Part shown: positions 24,444 to 33,284 of the stretch, piece by piece
Layout: each line of letters starts with the position of its first letter
Numbering within the stretch: position 1 is the first letter of the stretch
Origin: Marispirochaeta aestuarii
Lineage (GTDB): Bacteria > Spirochaetota > Spirochaetia > JC444 > Marispirochaetaceae
Direction: 5' to 3'
DNA length: 64,000 nt
NCBI RefSeq assembly: GCF_002087085.1
Contig: NZ_MWQY01000016.1
Span: forward strand, 36,222 to 100,221
Notes under the pieces: model-generated
Database searches by the model: none
The model's input: the letters and a program-made list of their open reading frames with translations, nothing else
Told to the model about the DNA's origin: nothing
Made by a program: the position numbers and the translations under genes

Positions 24444-24481
24444 TCCGCCGGAGGGAATGAAAAATTCTTCTCTCTGGCGGA
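24444..24481. terminator. Imperfect hairpin between convergent genes
   Basis: TCCGCC (24444-24449) pairs with GGCGGA (24476-24481), with a partly paired interior (GGAGGGAAT against ATTCTTCTCTC). It lies in the 82-base gap between the converging YeeE and Rid-family genes and could terminate from either side. T-runs are short on both strands. Confidence 0.4.
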
Positions 24482-24501
24482 TACCTTTTGGATTCAGGGG
24501 T

Positions 24502-24903
24502 TTATTCCGGAACTGCCGCGATGGCGTCTATTTCAACCAGCCAGTCAGGATGCCCCAAACCAGGGACAAACTGAACGGTAACTGCGGGAAACCTCTGGTT
24601 ATCACCCCATTGTTTCTGAAAGGCCCGAAAACCGTCCAGGGGATCCTGTCCCTGCAGAATATGAATGATAAACTTGATGACATTCTCGAGTTTTGCATCT
24701 GCGGCAGCCAATACCTTGCGAATGTTGATCAGTACTTGTTCTGTCTGCAGCTCCAGATCGTTTTTACCGACAAGATCGCCCTTTTCGTCTATCGCATTCT
24801 GCCCGCCAATGTAGATTGTTCTGTGGTTTCCCGATACGGATATGGTATGAGAATATCCCCTGGGTTCTGCCATGTTGTCCGGATTTAAATACAGTATTTT
24901 CAT
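24502..24903 (-). CDS. Rid family protein lacking the RidA arginine
   Basis: A 133-residue YjgF/YER057c/UK114 (Rid) domain protein. RidA hydrolyses reactive enamines and imines left by PLP enzymes. The domain ends in the typical LVEIDAIAAV, but where RidA has PAR in front of the T/S-x-V strand this protein has PAV, so the catalytic arginine is missing. It therefore belongs to one of the Rid subgroups without imine deaminase activity, whose function is unknown. The start has an AAGGCAG site. It is the downstream neighbour of a DUF1697 gene, 13 bases away on the same strand. Confidence 0.8.
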   Translation of the reverse strand: MKILYLNPDNMAEPRGYSHTISVSGNHRTIYIGGQNAIDEKGDLVGKNDLELQTEQVLINIRKVLAAADAKLENVIKFIIHILQGQDPLDGFRAFQKQWGDNQRFPAVTVQFVPGLGHPDWLVEIDAIAAVPE

Positions 24904-24916
24904 ATGGTCTGCCTTT

Positions 24917-25444
24917 TTACATATTATCCGCTAAAAATCGTGCGGTATTTACGTTTCTTACCGTCATTGATTGATACAGCGGATGGCCGATGATTTTCGT
25001 CAACTGACTTTTGTTTAAAAACTCCCTTTTAACGTTCCAGATTATTGCCCCTTCGACATATTTGAGATCAATAAATTCCTTCTTAACCGGCAGGCTGTCG
25101 GCTGTTTCTTCAAAATCTATTTCCGGAAAAAGAAAGGCGACATCTGTTTTCTGTTCCGAGTCATTCTTCCAGTTCAGCGGAATGGCATCAGCGATCCTTC
25201 GAATTTCCTGGTGTGTTTTAATAAGCAGGGGAATCTGGAATCCATATTCATTGCTCAGGCTGTCCATGATTTTCTCGTGAAGCCTGTCCCGAATCTGATC
25301 GGATTCAAAGAATACATTTCCTGATTTGATGTACGTCGAGACATTGCTACAGTCCAGAGACGCAAAGATATCTTTAAGTCTCTTCATTTCAACCTTGTTT
25401 TTGCCCCCGACGTTGATTCCTCTCAGCAGCGCAGTGTATTTCAC
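24917..25444 (-). CDS. DUF1697 family protein
   Basis: A 175-residue protein starting at GTG (25444). The first residues KYTALLRGINVGGKNKV are the DUF1697 hallmark, and AGGAGA lies a few bases before the start. The family has a ferredoxin-like fold and no assigned function; conserved features seen are TYIKSGNVFFES and the C-terminal TVRNVNTA block. An in-frame start 78 bases upstream would add residues unlike the family, so it was not used. It is followed by the Rid-family gene. Confidence 0.85.
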   Translation of the reverse strand: MKYTALLRGINVGGKNKVEMKRLKDIFASLDCSNVSTYIKSGNVFFESDQIRDRLHEKIMDSLSNEYGFQIPLLIKTHQEIRRIADAIPLNWKNDSEQKTDVAFLFPEIDFEETADSLPVKKEFIDLKYVEGAIIWNVKREFLNKSQLTKIIGHPLYQSMTVRNVNTARFLADNM

Positions 25445-25548
25445 GTTTTTCCGATCTCCTTTTATTGAATTAAGTTTCCCGGCGACCCAGGTGATGTGGA
25501 AACAATTCCCTGGCATGTACATTGATTACATAGGATTTTCCTCCGGAT

Positions 25549-25962
25549 TTATAATCCTTCTGTGTATTTCTTGAAATTATCCAATATTGCCTGCCAACCA
25601 TTTTTCTGCATTTCCAACGGAGTCGATTTGTCTGCATCGAAGGTTTCTTCAATTTTCGTAGCATCATCAACAGATGAAAATCGGACGGTAGTTTTTCTGC
25701 CGTCATCAAGGGAGAACTCGATGGTCTTATTGACATCAACGAGAAGGTACTCCCCGGAAAAATCGAATCCCCCGCTCCCGTCCTTTGCTTCCATACGATA
25801 AGAAAATCTGCCGCCCGGTTTCAGATTGTTTTCTGCATGCGGACATATCCAGTCGTGAGAAGCGAAATTCCAGTGGATAATATGTTCCGGAGATGTCCAG
25901 CTGTTCCAGACCGAGGGCGTATCTTTTTCTACTTGTGTTTCGACGGTAATTTTTTCGCTCAT
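25549..25962 (-). CDS. AHSA1/SRPBCC-domain protein
   Basis: A 137-residue activator of Hsp90 ATPase-1-like (START/SRPBCC fold) protein: VETQVEKDTPSVWNSWTSPEHIIHWNFAS at the start and KIEETFDADKSTPLEMQKNGWQAILDNFKKY at the end are characteristic. Such small proteins bind hydrophobic ligands; specific roles are mostly unknown. The ATG at 25962 has GAGG nine bases upstream. It stands alone, divergent from the membrane-protein gene at 26160. Confidence 0.85.
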   Translation of the reverse strand: MSEKITVETQVEKDTPSVWNSWTSPEHIIHWNFASHDWICPHAENNLKPGGRFSYRMEAKDGSGGFDFSGEYLLVDVNKTIEFSLDDGRKTTVRFSSVDDATKIEETFDADKSTPLEMQKNGWQAILDNFKKYTEGL

Positions 25963-26159
25963 TGCTGCCTCCTCGAACAGGCATTTCCAGACTATACTAT
26001 AACTAACAAAAATAGTCATAAATATACGAGGAAATCAAGGGAGTTATCCGGATTTTTCGATCCTTTTTACGGTTCCGGATAGCTGTGTTCATTGAGACGA
26101 ATCTGTGTTGACAGCTGCGGATTTCGTCCGTTAGATTACTCATACACAGGCAAAGAAGT

Positions 26160-26519
26160 ATGATTGGTTTTATCAGTACAAGGGTAATCCGCTGGACAGC
26201 TCGGATTCTGTCTGCCCTTATAATTCTTATAGGCCTTCCTTTTTATTTCGGATACGGGAGTCCTCTGCCTTTTGCTGATCCCGCTTATTCCACACTGGAT
26301 AATCTCTGGCTGATTATATTCCCGCTGATGTTTATCGGCCTGGGGCTCGGCTGGAGGTATGAGAAATTGGGCGCTGTGCTGGTGCTTATGCCCCTCAGTA
26401 TCGGTTTTGCTGCAGGTATGATAACCGAAGGCGAGATTCCTGTGTTTATGGGTGTTCCCTTTCTTGCCGGTCTGCTCTATGGTATATCAGAATTCACGCG
26501 ACCCCACGCTAAAGGATGA
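26160..26519 (+). CDS. Small integral membrane protein, function unknown
   Basis: A 119-residue hydrophobic protein with three to four predicted transmembrane segments (about 14-32, 48-64, 70-88 and 94-110) and few charged residues. I recognise no family. The ATG has only a weak ribosome site (AAAGAAG). It ends four bases before the YbaK-like gene, so the two are probably co-transcribed. The 140 bases upstream, shared with the divergent AHSA1 gene, probably hold promoters, but none is convincing. Confidence 0.65.
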   Translation: MIGFISTRVIRWTARILSALIILIGLPFYFGYGSPLPFADPAYSTLDNLWLIIFPLMFIGLGLGWRYEKLGAVLVLMPLSIGFAAGMITEGEIPVFMGVPFLAGLLYGISEFTRPHAKG

Positions 26520-26523
26520 GTTC

Positions 26524-26994
26524 ATGTCAATTGAGTCAGTCAGGGAATATTTCAGCACCTTGAATATGGAAGACAGGATCCTCGAGTTTGATGTCTCAAG
26601 CGCCACCGTCGAGCTTGCGGCCAGGGCTTTGAGCTGCGAGCCGAAACGAATTGCCAAAACGATGTCCTTTCTGCTGGATGACAGATGTGTATTAATCGTG
26701 ACGGCCGGGGATGCAAGGATCGATAACGCGAAATACAAAAAGCTCTTCGGTAAAAAGGCAAAGATGCTAAGCCCGGAGCAGGTGGAAGCATTAACCGGGC
26801 ACCGGGTGGGCGGGGTGTGCCCCTTCGCCGTGCCCGAGGGTACGCCGGTGTATCTCGATTTCTCCCTGAAGAGGTTTACCACGGTCTTTCCCGCCTGCGG
26901 GAGCAGCAACAGCGCTATAGAGCTCAGCCCGGAGGAGCTGGAGAGATATTCCCGGGCTGAATCCTGGATCGATGTCTGCAAGGACTGGATCTGA
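26524..26994 (+). CDS. YbaK/EbsC-family aminoacyl-tRNA deacylase
   Basis: A 156-residue YbaK/ProX-type domain that hydrolyses mischarged tRNAs (Cys-tRNA-Pro or Ala-tRNA-Pro in known members). The conserved lysine appears in AKTMSFLLDDR (near residue 43), followed by the family's GGVCPFAVPEG and FPACGSSNSAIELSPEEL. The ATG at 26524 follows GGATGAG; the longer upstream frame overlaps the membrane protein and was rejected. It ends 13 bases before the HD-domain gene. Confidence 0.85.
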   Translation: MSIESVREYFSTLNMEDRILEFDVSSATVELAARALSCEPKRIAKTMSFLLDDRCVLIVTAGDARIDNAKYKKLFGKKAKMLSPEQVEALTGHRVGGVCPFAVPEGTPVYLDFSLKRFTTVFPACGSSNSAIELSPEELERYSRAESWIDVCKDWI

Positions 26995-27007
26995 GAAGGA
27001 GGATAGC

Positions 27008-27625
27008 ATGTCGGCAGATTTTGGAATCACTGATAACAGTCGCCTGGAGAGACAGCTTGATTTTCTTGTCGAGATAGACAAAGTCAAGAACATCCTGCGA
27101 AAGTCCCGGCTTTTTGATGCTTCCCGTTTCGAAAATGACGCGGAGCACTCATGGACAATCAGCCTGATGGCGATCCTTCTGAAGGAGTACGCGGACTTTG
27201 AGGTAAATATCGAGAAGGTCCTGGTTATGCTCCTTATCCATGATATCGTCGAGATCGATGCGGGGGATACCTTTCTGTACGCGGAAGCACGGGAATCCGC
27301 CCATATCGAGGAGGAGAAGGCGGCGCGGAGGATTTTCGGCATGCTGGATGCCGACCAGCGGGATTATTTTATCGGGGTCTGGCATGAATTCGAGGCCCGT
27401 CAGTCGAATGAAGCCCGTTTTGCCGCCGTATTCGATCGTCTTGAACCCCTGCTTCAAAACTTTCTCAATGAAGGCTTTACCTGGAAAAAAAACAACATTT
27501 CCTGTGCCATGGTGATCGAGAAGAACAGACAGATCGCGGAGGGGTCCCCCCGAATCTGGGATTTTGTGCAGAAGCTGCTGAAGATCGCTGTTCAGAGGGG
27601 CTATTTTCCGGAACCGGAAGCTTGA
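27008..27625 (+). CDS. HD-domain hydrolase, YfbR-like
   Basis: A 205-residue HD-superfamily phosphohydrolase. The metal ligands are seen in DAEHSW (His near residue 43) and LIHDIVEIDAGD (His-Asp near 77-78), as in YfbR-type 5-prime-deoxynucleotidases. The substrate is likely a nucleoside monophosphate but is not proven. A strong GGAGGAT ribosome site lies before the ATG at 27008. It is the last gene of a three-gene plus-strand set with the membrane protein and the YbaK homologue. Confidence 0.85.
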   Translation: MSADFGITDNSRLERQLDFLVEIDKVKNILRKSRLFDASRFENDAEHSWTISLMAILLKEYADFEVNIEKVLVMLLIHDIVEIDAGDTFLYAEARESAHIEEEKAARRIFGMLDADQRDYFIGVWHEFEARQSNEARFAAVFDRLEPLLQNFLNEGFTWKKNNISCAMVIEKNRQIAEGSPRIWDFVQKLLKIAVQRGYFPEPEA

Positions 27626-27644
27626 GCTTCAGGCAATGTCTCTT

Positions 27645-28178
27645 TCAGCTGTTTTTTATGGCGTCCTGATTGATCCCCGCAAAGGATTCGGCAATGAAGG
27701 CGGAGGTCTGGCCCAGGAGCCTGCTCTGGTCCGCGGCGGACAGGCTTTCCGGACATACGGCTATTCTGAAAATTCGTGAGGTCTGCTTGAGCGGACCATT
27801 CTGAAACGTAAGGGGCTTGTCGACTTCCCCGTCGGAAGAAAGAGAACAGCTGTTTCTGGACAGCGAGGGGGGTACGTCTCCGCGGAAGCCTATGCTGGTA
27901 TACTCGATTATGCGACCGTCATCGGTCAGCGGACCGACAGAAACCAGGGAGCCTGAATATGTCAGCATAAGGGCGCCCCTGTTGTCGGTGCTGCTGAAGG
28001 AACCGACATCGTCCATTCCCTTTTCGATTATCAGATTGTCGAAGGCGTCCTTCTTTTCGAGCCAGCAGGCCCCCAGCCGGGCAATCGTATCTTCGTCCGT
28101 TTCGAGTCCGAAGGCTTCCGCCGCTTCGTACAGATGCTTCATGATGCTGTCAGGTAAAACGTTTCGTGATCTTTCCAT
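27645..28178 (-). CDS. Hypothetical protein, 177 residues
   Basis: No family is recognised. The protein is soluble with no signal peptide. A helical N-terminal third (DSIMKHLYEAAEAFGLET) precedes a region rich in Ser, Gly and Asp that looks like beta structure (ALMLTYSGSLVSVGPLTDDGR). The ribosome site (GGAGAAAAGGG) and an uninterrupted frame with normal composition support a real gene. It converges with the HD-domain gene and lies downstream of the RelA/SpoT-TPR gene on the same strand, 117 bases away. Confidence 0.7.
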   Translation of the reverse strand: MERSRNVLPDSIMKHLYEAAEAFGLETDEDTIARLGACWLEKKDAFDNLIIEKGMDDVGSFSSTDNRGALMLTYSGSLVSVGPLTDDGRIIEYTSIGFRGDVPPSLSRNSCSLSSDGEVDKPLTFQNGPLKQTSRIFRIAVCPESLSAADQSRLLGQTSAFIAESFAGINQDAIKNS

Positions 28179-28295
28179 CCCTTTTCTCCGCCGGCGCCAA
28201 GTGTGATGCTGTAATATATAACCCGTAACAGGGGAGTTAACAAGAAAACACCATTTTTTGGACCTGCGGACGCGAGAATCGGATAAAAAGACGAT

Positions 28296-29498
28296 CTATA
28301 CCTGCTCCAGGAGTTCCTGTGCTTTTTTATTTCCCGGATTAATGTCCAGTATGCGGCGGCAATCGCTGCTGCAGCTGACAATGTCACCGATTTTATGAAA
28401 AAGCTTGGCCCGTTCAAGCAGGGCGTCCTGGGAAAAGGGATCATGGATCAGGGCCTGGTCGAAGTTGTCAAAGGCTGCCCTGTATTCCTGCTGCACCGCC
28501 TTTACGAGTCCCAGATACAGGTATCCCTTGCTGTTTTCAGGATCCTCACCGATGGACTGTGAGAAGTCCCTCTCAGCAGCTGCAAGATCATCCTTGGTAA
28601 AATAGGCCATTCCCCGATGAACATAGACGATGGATCGGAGGTCCCGGCGAAGTTCATTCTCCAAAATTACACTGTAAATCTCCACTGCCCGTTCCAGGTC
28701 CCCTTCGTTATGGGCGAGCAGGGCTTCGAGGAGTCTTTCGTCGTTATTGCGGGGGACCGGTCCTTCCTGTCGATCGCTTTTTTCCTCCTCTTCCATGCTG
28801 AAGGGCGAATCCTCGAGGACATTCAGTTTGTTCCAGAAGGCATGCCTGCGTTGCCGCAGCTGATCATGCAGGGTTTCCTGATAATCTCTGATTTCCTGAA
28901 ACATAATATCCGACAGGGTGAGGTTTGCGTTCAATGCCGCAAGACGTCTTTTCAGGGGCTCGTCCAGAGGCGAGAACTCCGATTTGTAAATGAGCCGGTG
29001 CTCAACCTCTGCCCAGGCGTCCTGCAGCAGGGTCCGCACCTGGATTTCTATAACTGTATCGGGACTCAGTTTTTCTTTATCCCTGATTGTATCAGGACAA
29101 CGGATCAGAAAATGAAGCGACTCGTAGCCGAATTCCTTGAACCCTAAATCAGCACCCTTCTGTTCTTTCTCTGTTACGGAAAACTTGGTTTCGATCAGTC
29201 GGGCTGCCGTATCTATATCAGACAGGAAGGGGCACACAATTCGCATTCCCATCAGATCAGTGGGAATGATATGGCGTGTCCCCGCCGGCAGGGATGAAAG
29301 TCTGCGGCACAGCTTATCATAGAGATTTTTCAGGGATTTAACCCGGTACTTGATGGTTACTTTCAGATCCTGTTCCGCAAAGAGGTTTTCCAGTTCCTTA
29401 TGCATCCGGACCAGAGCCCTTTCATACCGCCTGATTCTCGGCATGTACAGCTTTTCAATGCGGGAAAACGGCGGCAGAGGAAGGGGTACCACAAACAT
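28296..29498 (-). CDS. RelA/SpoT-domain protein with C-terminal TPR repeats
   Basis: A 400-residue protein with a (p)ppGpp synthetase domain (residues about 20-210) and no HD hydrolase or TGS/ACT domains. Synthetase residues are visible: Arg52, Lys54 and Ser55 (RVKS), Asp81 (DLMGMRIV), Tyr125 (FGYESLH), and Glu151 and Gln153 (EIQVRTLLQDAWAEVEH). After a linker, about 255-395 form three to four TPR motifs (GMAYFTKDDLAAAERDFSQSI, LVKAVQQEYRAAFDNFDQAL). It would make alarmone from ATP and GDP/GTP, with the TPRs binding a partner or controlling oligomerisation. It stands alone. A synthetase-only RelA domain joined to TPRs is unusual. Confidence 0.85.
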   Translation of the reverse strand: MFVVPLPLPPFSRIEKLYMPRIRRYERALVRMHKELENLFAEQDLKVTIKYRVKSLKNLYDKLCRRLSSLPAGTRHIIPTDLMGMRIVCPFLSDIDTAARLIETKFSVTEKEQKGADLGFKEFGYESLHFLIRCPDTIRDKEKLSPDTVIEIQVRTLLQDAWAEVEHRLIYKSEFSPLDEPLKRRLAALNANLTLSDIMFQEIRDYQETLHDQLRQRRHAFWNKLNVLEDSPFSMEEEEKSDRQEGPVPRNNDERLLEALLAHNEGDLERAVEIYSVILENELRRDLRSIVYVHRGMAYFTKDDLAAAERDFSQSIGEDPENSKGYLYLGLVKAVQQEYRAAFDNFDQALIHDPFSQDALLERAKLFHKIGDIVSCSSDCRRILDINPGNKKAQELLEQV

Positions 29499-29554
29499 CT
29501 GTCCATTCTACAGGGAGCTTCCGGCCCGGTGCAAGTGTCCGGGATCTGTGAATA

Positions 29555-30004
29555 CTAATCTTCCAGAGGGAAGTAGATCTCCGTCCGGAGCTCCTTTTCC
29601 GGGGTCGTTGCCGGATCGTTCAGGTAATACTCGTAGCTGACTGATGCGGTTTTCAGCTTGTGTTTCTGTATATAGTCCATCAGCTCTCCGTAGGGTTTCT
29701 CTATTTCGGAGTAGGGTCCAGTGTACAGGGTATACAGGACCCTGCCTCCCGGCAGGGTCCCAGCCTGAATTCTGTCGTCTCCTTCGACGGCCTTCTGGAC
29801 CGGAAACCCGATCTCCACATCCAGGGCCTCCATGTCCATATTGTGGTAAAGAGCAAAGGGAGCGCCGGCAAAGGGAATTCCCTTCTGCTGCATGAAGGCG
29901 GCGATCTCTCCGTAATGCTGACCCATGATCGCAGACAGTTTGCTCACGGGGGTGGTAAAGCGCATTGCCAGGGTGCGCTGTTCTTTGACTTCTCTGATTT
30001 CCAT
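29555..30004 (-). CDS. GyrI-like small-molecule-binding domain protein
   Basis: A 149-residue stand-alone GyrI/AraC effector-binding (SHS2-type) domain: a start of EIREVKEQRTLAMRFTTPVSKLS, the central PFALYHNMDMEALDVEIGFPV, and the end SVSYEYYLNDPATTPEKELRTEIYFPL are standard. Such domains bind hydrophobic drugs or metabolites and some act as cyclopropane hydrolases. An AGGAGAA site precedes the start. It is next to a WYL-type regulator on the same strand, which may control it. Confidence 0.85.
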   Translation of the reverse strand: MEIREVKEQRTLAMRFTTPVSKLSAIMGQHYGEIAAFMQQKGIPFAGAPFALYHNMDMEALDVEIGFPVQKAVEGDDRIQAGTLPGGRVLYTLYTGPYSEIEKPYGELMDYIQKHKLKTASVSYEYYLNDPATTPEKELRTEIYFPLED

Positions 30005-30083
30005 GATTTTCTCCTGTTATTGTATGATGAGTTTATAATGGCACGGGGTATGCGACAGCTGTCTGTCGTAATTAAAAACAGGA

Positions 30084-31016
30084 TCAGTAAATTTTTTCTA
30101 TTTTTCCCGCAGTTTCCGCAATAATCTTCCGCAGCCGATGGGGCTTCAGAACCTCCACATATTCACCAAAGGAGAGTATGTAACCGTAGAGCCATCCGTC
30201 TTCGGGCATCCTTGTTCGGACAAGCAGACTTCCGTCATCCAGAATACGGCACAGCCTTGGTTCGTAGTACTCCTCCACCATGGCCCGCATGATCGGGGCG
30301 AATTTCAGCTCAATTTCAAGGGCTTCGGTAGAGACTTTCCGGTAATTATCTTCCAGGAACTGCTCAAAGGAGAGCTCTCTGCGGTGTATGATCGATGCCA
30401 GTATTTCCGGGTCCTGGATGCGGGATATTCTGAACAGGCGGTAGTCTTCCCTGTTTCTGCAGTAGGCGTACAGGTACCAGGATCTCCAGCGAAAAGCGAT
30501 TGTGAGGGGTTCCACGATTCGGGTGGTGGATTCCAGTTTGTTATTGGTATAGCGAAACCGCAGCAGACGTTCATGTTCCACAGCTTCCCGTACAATCTTG
30601 AAGGCTTCCCGGTGTCTCTGATCGCCGCCAAGCATACTGAAGTCCAGGGACAGCTTCTCGTTCCTGCCGAAGAAGATATCGGTTGATGTCCTGGGCAGAA
30701 GGGTCTGCACTTTCTGCAGGGTGCTGTCCAGGTGTTCGTCATCCAGGGAACCGGCAACCCCTTTCAAAGCTGTTACAATGTAGTAGAAATCGTCGACGCT
30801 CATCAGCTGGCGTTCCATCTTGTAGGATTCCACTATTCCATAGCCTCCCTGGGGGCCCTGCAGGGTAAAGATGGGAATTCCCGCGAGTTCGATGCACTCC
30901 ATGTCCCGCTGTATGGTCCGCCTGGAAACACCGAAACGTTCAGCCAGGGAGGAGGCACTGACCATCTCCCGGTTCAGCAGAAAAATGATCTCCGACAGCA
31001 GGCGGTCCAGCTTCAT
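30084..31016 (-). CDS. WYL-domain transcriptional regulator (YafY family)
   Basis: A 310-residue regulator. The N-terminal HTH_11/DeoR-like winged helix (about residues 1-60; SSLAERFGVSRRTIQRDMECIE) is followed by the WYL ligand-sensing domain (about 140-220; RWRSWYLYAYCRNREDYRLFRISRI) and the WCX extension. WYL domains bind small molecules or nucleic acids, and such regulators often control stress or defence genes. It is 79 bases upstream of the GyrI-like gene on the same strand. Confidence 0.88.
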   Translation of the reverse strand: MKLDRLLSEIIFLLNREMVSASSLAERFGVSRRTIQRDMECIELAGIPIFTLQGPQGGYGIVESYKMERQLMSVDDFYYIVTALKGVAGSLDDEHLDSTLQKVQTLLPRTSTDIFFGRNEKLSLDFSMLGGDQRHREAFKIVREAVEHERLLRFRYTNNKLESTTRIVEPLTIAFRWRSWYLYAYCRNREDYRLFRISRIQDPEILASIIHRRELSFEQFLEDNYRKVSTEALEIELKFAPIMRAMVEEYYEPRLCRILDDGSLLVRTRMPEDGWLYGYILSFGEYVEVLKPHRLRKIIAETAGKIEKIY

Positions 31017-31112
31017 GGGTCGATGGTAACACCATTCGCGTCATGGGTATACTGTTTCCGTGTCGTGTGCGCATGGTATTCTTCCGGGTCCTGATTCGTT
31101 GTGAATCCACGG

Positions 31113-33188
31113 TCAGGAAGAGTAAATCCGGTTCCTGCCTGCCCTTTTTGCCCGGTACAGCTTGGTGTCCGCCTCGTTGATAATCTTTTCCAGATCGCAC
31201 CCCTGCTGCATGCAGACCCTTGAATCTGCAATACCGCAGCTGAAGGTAAAGCTGATTGCTGCTTCCCCGTAGGGAATCGACATTTCTCTGACGGCGGCAA
31301 GTATTCTGTCCATCATTTTATGGGCTTTTTCCTGTGCCATTCCGGTGAACACAATAAGAAACTCTTCGCCCCCGAAACGGCCCAGGGTATCGTATCCGCG
31401 AATGCTCCGGGAGAGTATTTGTGCAAATTCCTTCAGGACCAGGTCTCCGGCGACATGGCCGTAGTTGTCATTTATGGACTTGAAATGGTCGATATCCAGA
31501 ATTGCCAGGGAGAATATTTCTTCCCCGCGTTCAACCTTTTCAATCAAGGCTCCCAGAATCTCGAAGAGATGCCTGCGGTTGTACAGGCCGGTGAGGGTGT
31601 CTCTGATGGAGACTTCATGAAGCTGCTTCTCCAGCTGTTTACGCTCACTTATGTCTCTGGCGATTCCGGCTATCCGCTGAGTATCTCCGCTGGAGCTGTG
31701 CACTGGAAATGTGGAGGCCCAAATCCAGCGTTCGCTGCCGTCTGGTAAAATGATTCTGTACTCATATTCGGATTTGTCCTCCGTATACCAGCGCAGAACC
31801 TCGTTTTTGTCCTCCGGATGGATGACTTCCTGATAAGAATCTGGATTGTCGTACAGACTCTGACAGCTTCGCCCGAAGATTTTTTCATACGCGGGGCTTA
31901 CATAGAGCATTCTGTGTTCCGTACGCAGAAAGAATATCTGGTCAATATTCTCCGCCAGTTGTCTGAAGCGTTCTTCGCTTTCCCGAAGCTTCTCCTTGAC
32001 TTCTCTCTCGAAGGAAACATCTCTCTGTACACCGAAGTGTCCTGTGATCCTGCCTTCTTCATCGTAGAGACAGATATAGTCTCCCTCGATGGTCATCGGT
32101 GTTCCGTCGAATTTCTTTTCCGTAGTGTCCACATGGAGCGTTCCGTTATCGAAGAACTCTCTCCAGACTTTTTTGCCGTACTCCATATCGTGCTGATAAA
32201 AATCGGCGGGGGTCAGTCCGATAAAATTCTCTTCCTCCGCTCCGTACTGATCCAGCATTGCCCGGTTGATTCGCGTTATCTTCTGATGGGAAAAGGCATA
32301 GTCCAGAGCCGCATCCTTGTCTGTCGACTCATTCCACTCCAGGGGCCGGTCCAGCATCATGAAGAAGAATCCGTCAAGGGACTGGCGGAAAAACAGATTT
32401 AAAAGCTCATTGCTCTGTCGCAGTTTGTCTTCGATTGATTTCCTGAGGGTGATGTCCTCTTTTATGGCCACATAATTGGAAATTTCTCCGGACTCCTTTA
32501 AAATAGGAGCAATAAGTGCGGACTCCCAGTAGAGTTCTCCGTTTTTTTTCCTGTTATGGAAGACTCCCCTCCAGCTTTTCCCCGAACTGATGGCATTCCA
32601 GAGATCTGTATAAAAGGCGCAATCCTGTTCGCCCGATTTCAGTATGCCGGGGTTCTCACCTATGGCTTCATCCGGTTTATAGCCGGTCAATTCGGTGAAT
32701 TTTTCGTTGACGTAGGAGATTGTTCCCGATGTATCCGTTATGACTACCGAGACAGGGTTGTGTTCAACTGCCTTGGAAAGCAGCAGAAGGCTGTGTTCGG
32801 CCCGCTTTCGCTCTGTTACATCCCTGGCTGTTGCGTAGATAAGCTTGTCTCGTCTGATGGCCCGCCATTCGAGGTCATGATAGCCGCCTTCGGTGTGTTG
32901 TATCCGGTTTTCAAAGGAAGCTATGGAGCCTGCGCTGTTCAGGTTCCTGCGAACAGCAGCAAGGGTCTGTTTTCTCTCGGAAGGATGTATAAATTCCAGG
33001 AAATTTATTCCTTCCATGGTTTCCGGTTCGTACCCCAGAATATCTTTCCAGGCCATATTTGTTTTGAGGATGATTCCGCTTGTATCTGCGATGCAGAGCA
33101 GGTCAGGGCTGAGGGAAAAAAACATCGTAAGGTCCGGTTGTTCGCCGGAAGCGCTGTGTCGGGTCATATGGTATCCAGTATTCTGCAT
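31113..33188 (-). CDS. Multi-PAS diguanylate cyclase
   Basis: A 691-residue cytoplasmic sensor that makes cyclic di-GMP. Four PAS/PAC units are recognisable (about 20-130, 138-255, 265-390 and 395-510), two ending in the usual ARDVTERKRAE and ARDISERKQLE linkers. The GGDEF domain (about 525-690) has the active GGEEF motif, and an RGYD inhibitory site sits five residues before it, so product feedback is expected. No transmembrane helix or EAL domain is seen. The third PAS resembles those with methyl-accepting or haem-free folds only loosely, so its ligand is unknown. It is transcribed alone. Confidence 0.9.
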   Translation of the reverse strand: MQNTGYHMTRHSASGEQPDLTMFFSLSPDLLCIADTSGIILKTNMAWKDILGYEPETMEGINFLEFIHPSERKQTLAAVRRNLNSAGSIASFENRIQHTEGGYHDLEWRAIRRDKLIYATARDVTERKRAEHSLLLLSKAVEHNPVSVVITDTSGTISYVNEKFTELTGYKPDEAIGENPGILKSGEQDCAFYTDLWNAISSGKSWRGVFHNRKKNGELYWESALIAPILKESGEISNYVAIKEDITLRKSIEDKLRQSNELLNLFFRQSLDGFFFMMLDRPLEWNESTDKDAALDYAFSHQKITRINRAMLDQYGAEEENFIGLTPADFYQHDMEYGKKVWREFFDNGTLHVDTTEKKFDGTPMTIEGDYICLYDEEGRITGHFGVQRDVSFEREVKEKLRESEERFRQLAENIDQIFFLRTEHRMLYVSPAYEKIFGRSCQSLYDNPDSYQEVIHPEDKNEVLRWYTEDKSEYEYRIILPDGSERWIWASTFPVHSSSGDTQRIAGIARDISERKQLEKQLHEVSIRDTLTGLYNRRHLFEILGALIEKVERGEEIFSLAILDIDHFKSINDNYGHVAGDLVLKEFAQILSRSIRGYDTLGRFGGEEFLIVFTGMAQEKAHKMMDRILAAVREMSIPYGEAAISFTFSCGIADSRVCMQQGCDLEKIINEADTKLYRAKRAGRNRIYSS

Positions 33189-33284
33189 CCTCAGGGCTTT
33201 TGCAAGCTACGGCCGACAGCCGACTGTCTGGAGAGGAGGCTGTGGAGCGGATGATCCATGAATTGTGGTGTTGGCCGCAGGTGT

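Noticed and set aside
24433..24888. A 151-codon plus-strand frame opposite the Rid-family gene
   Set aside because: It is antisense to a recognisable Rid protein and has no likeness to a known family.
30138..33254. Several plus-strand frames opposite the WYL and cyclase genes
   Set aside because: They are antisense shadows of well-identified minus-strand genes.
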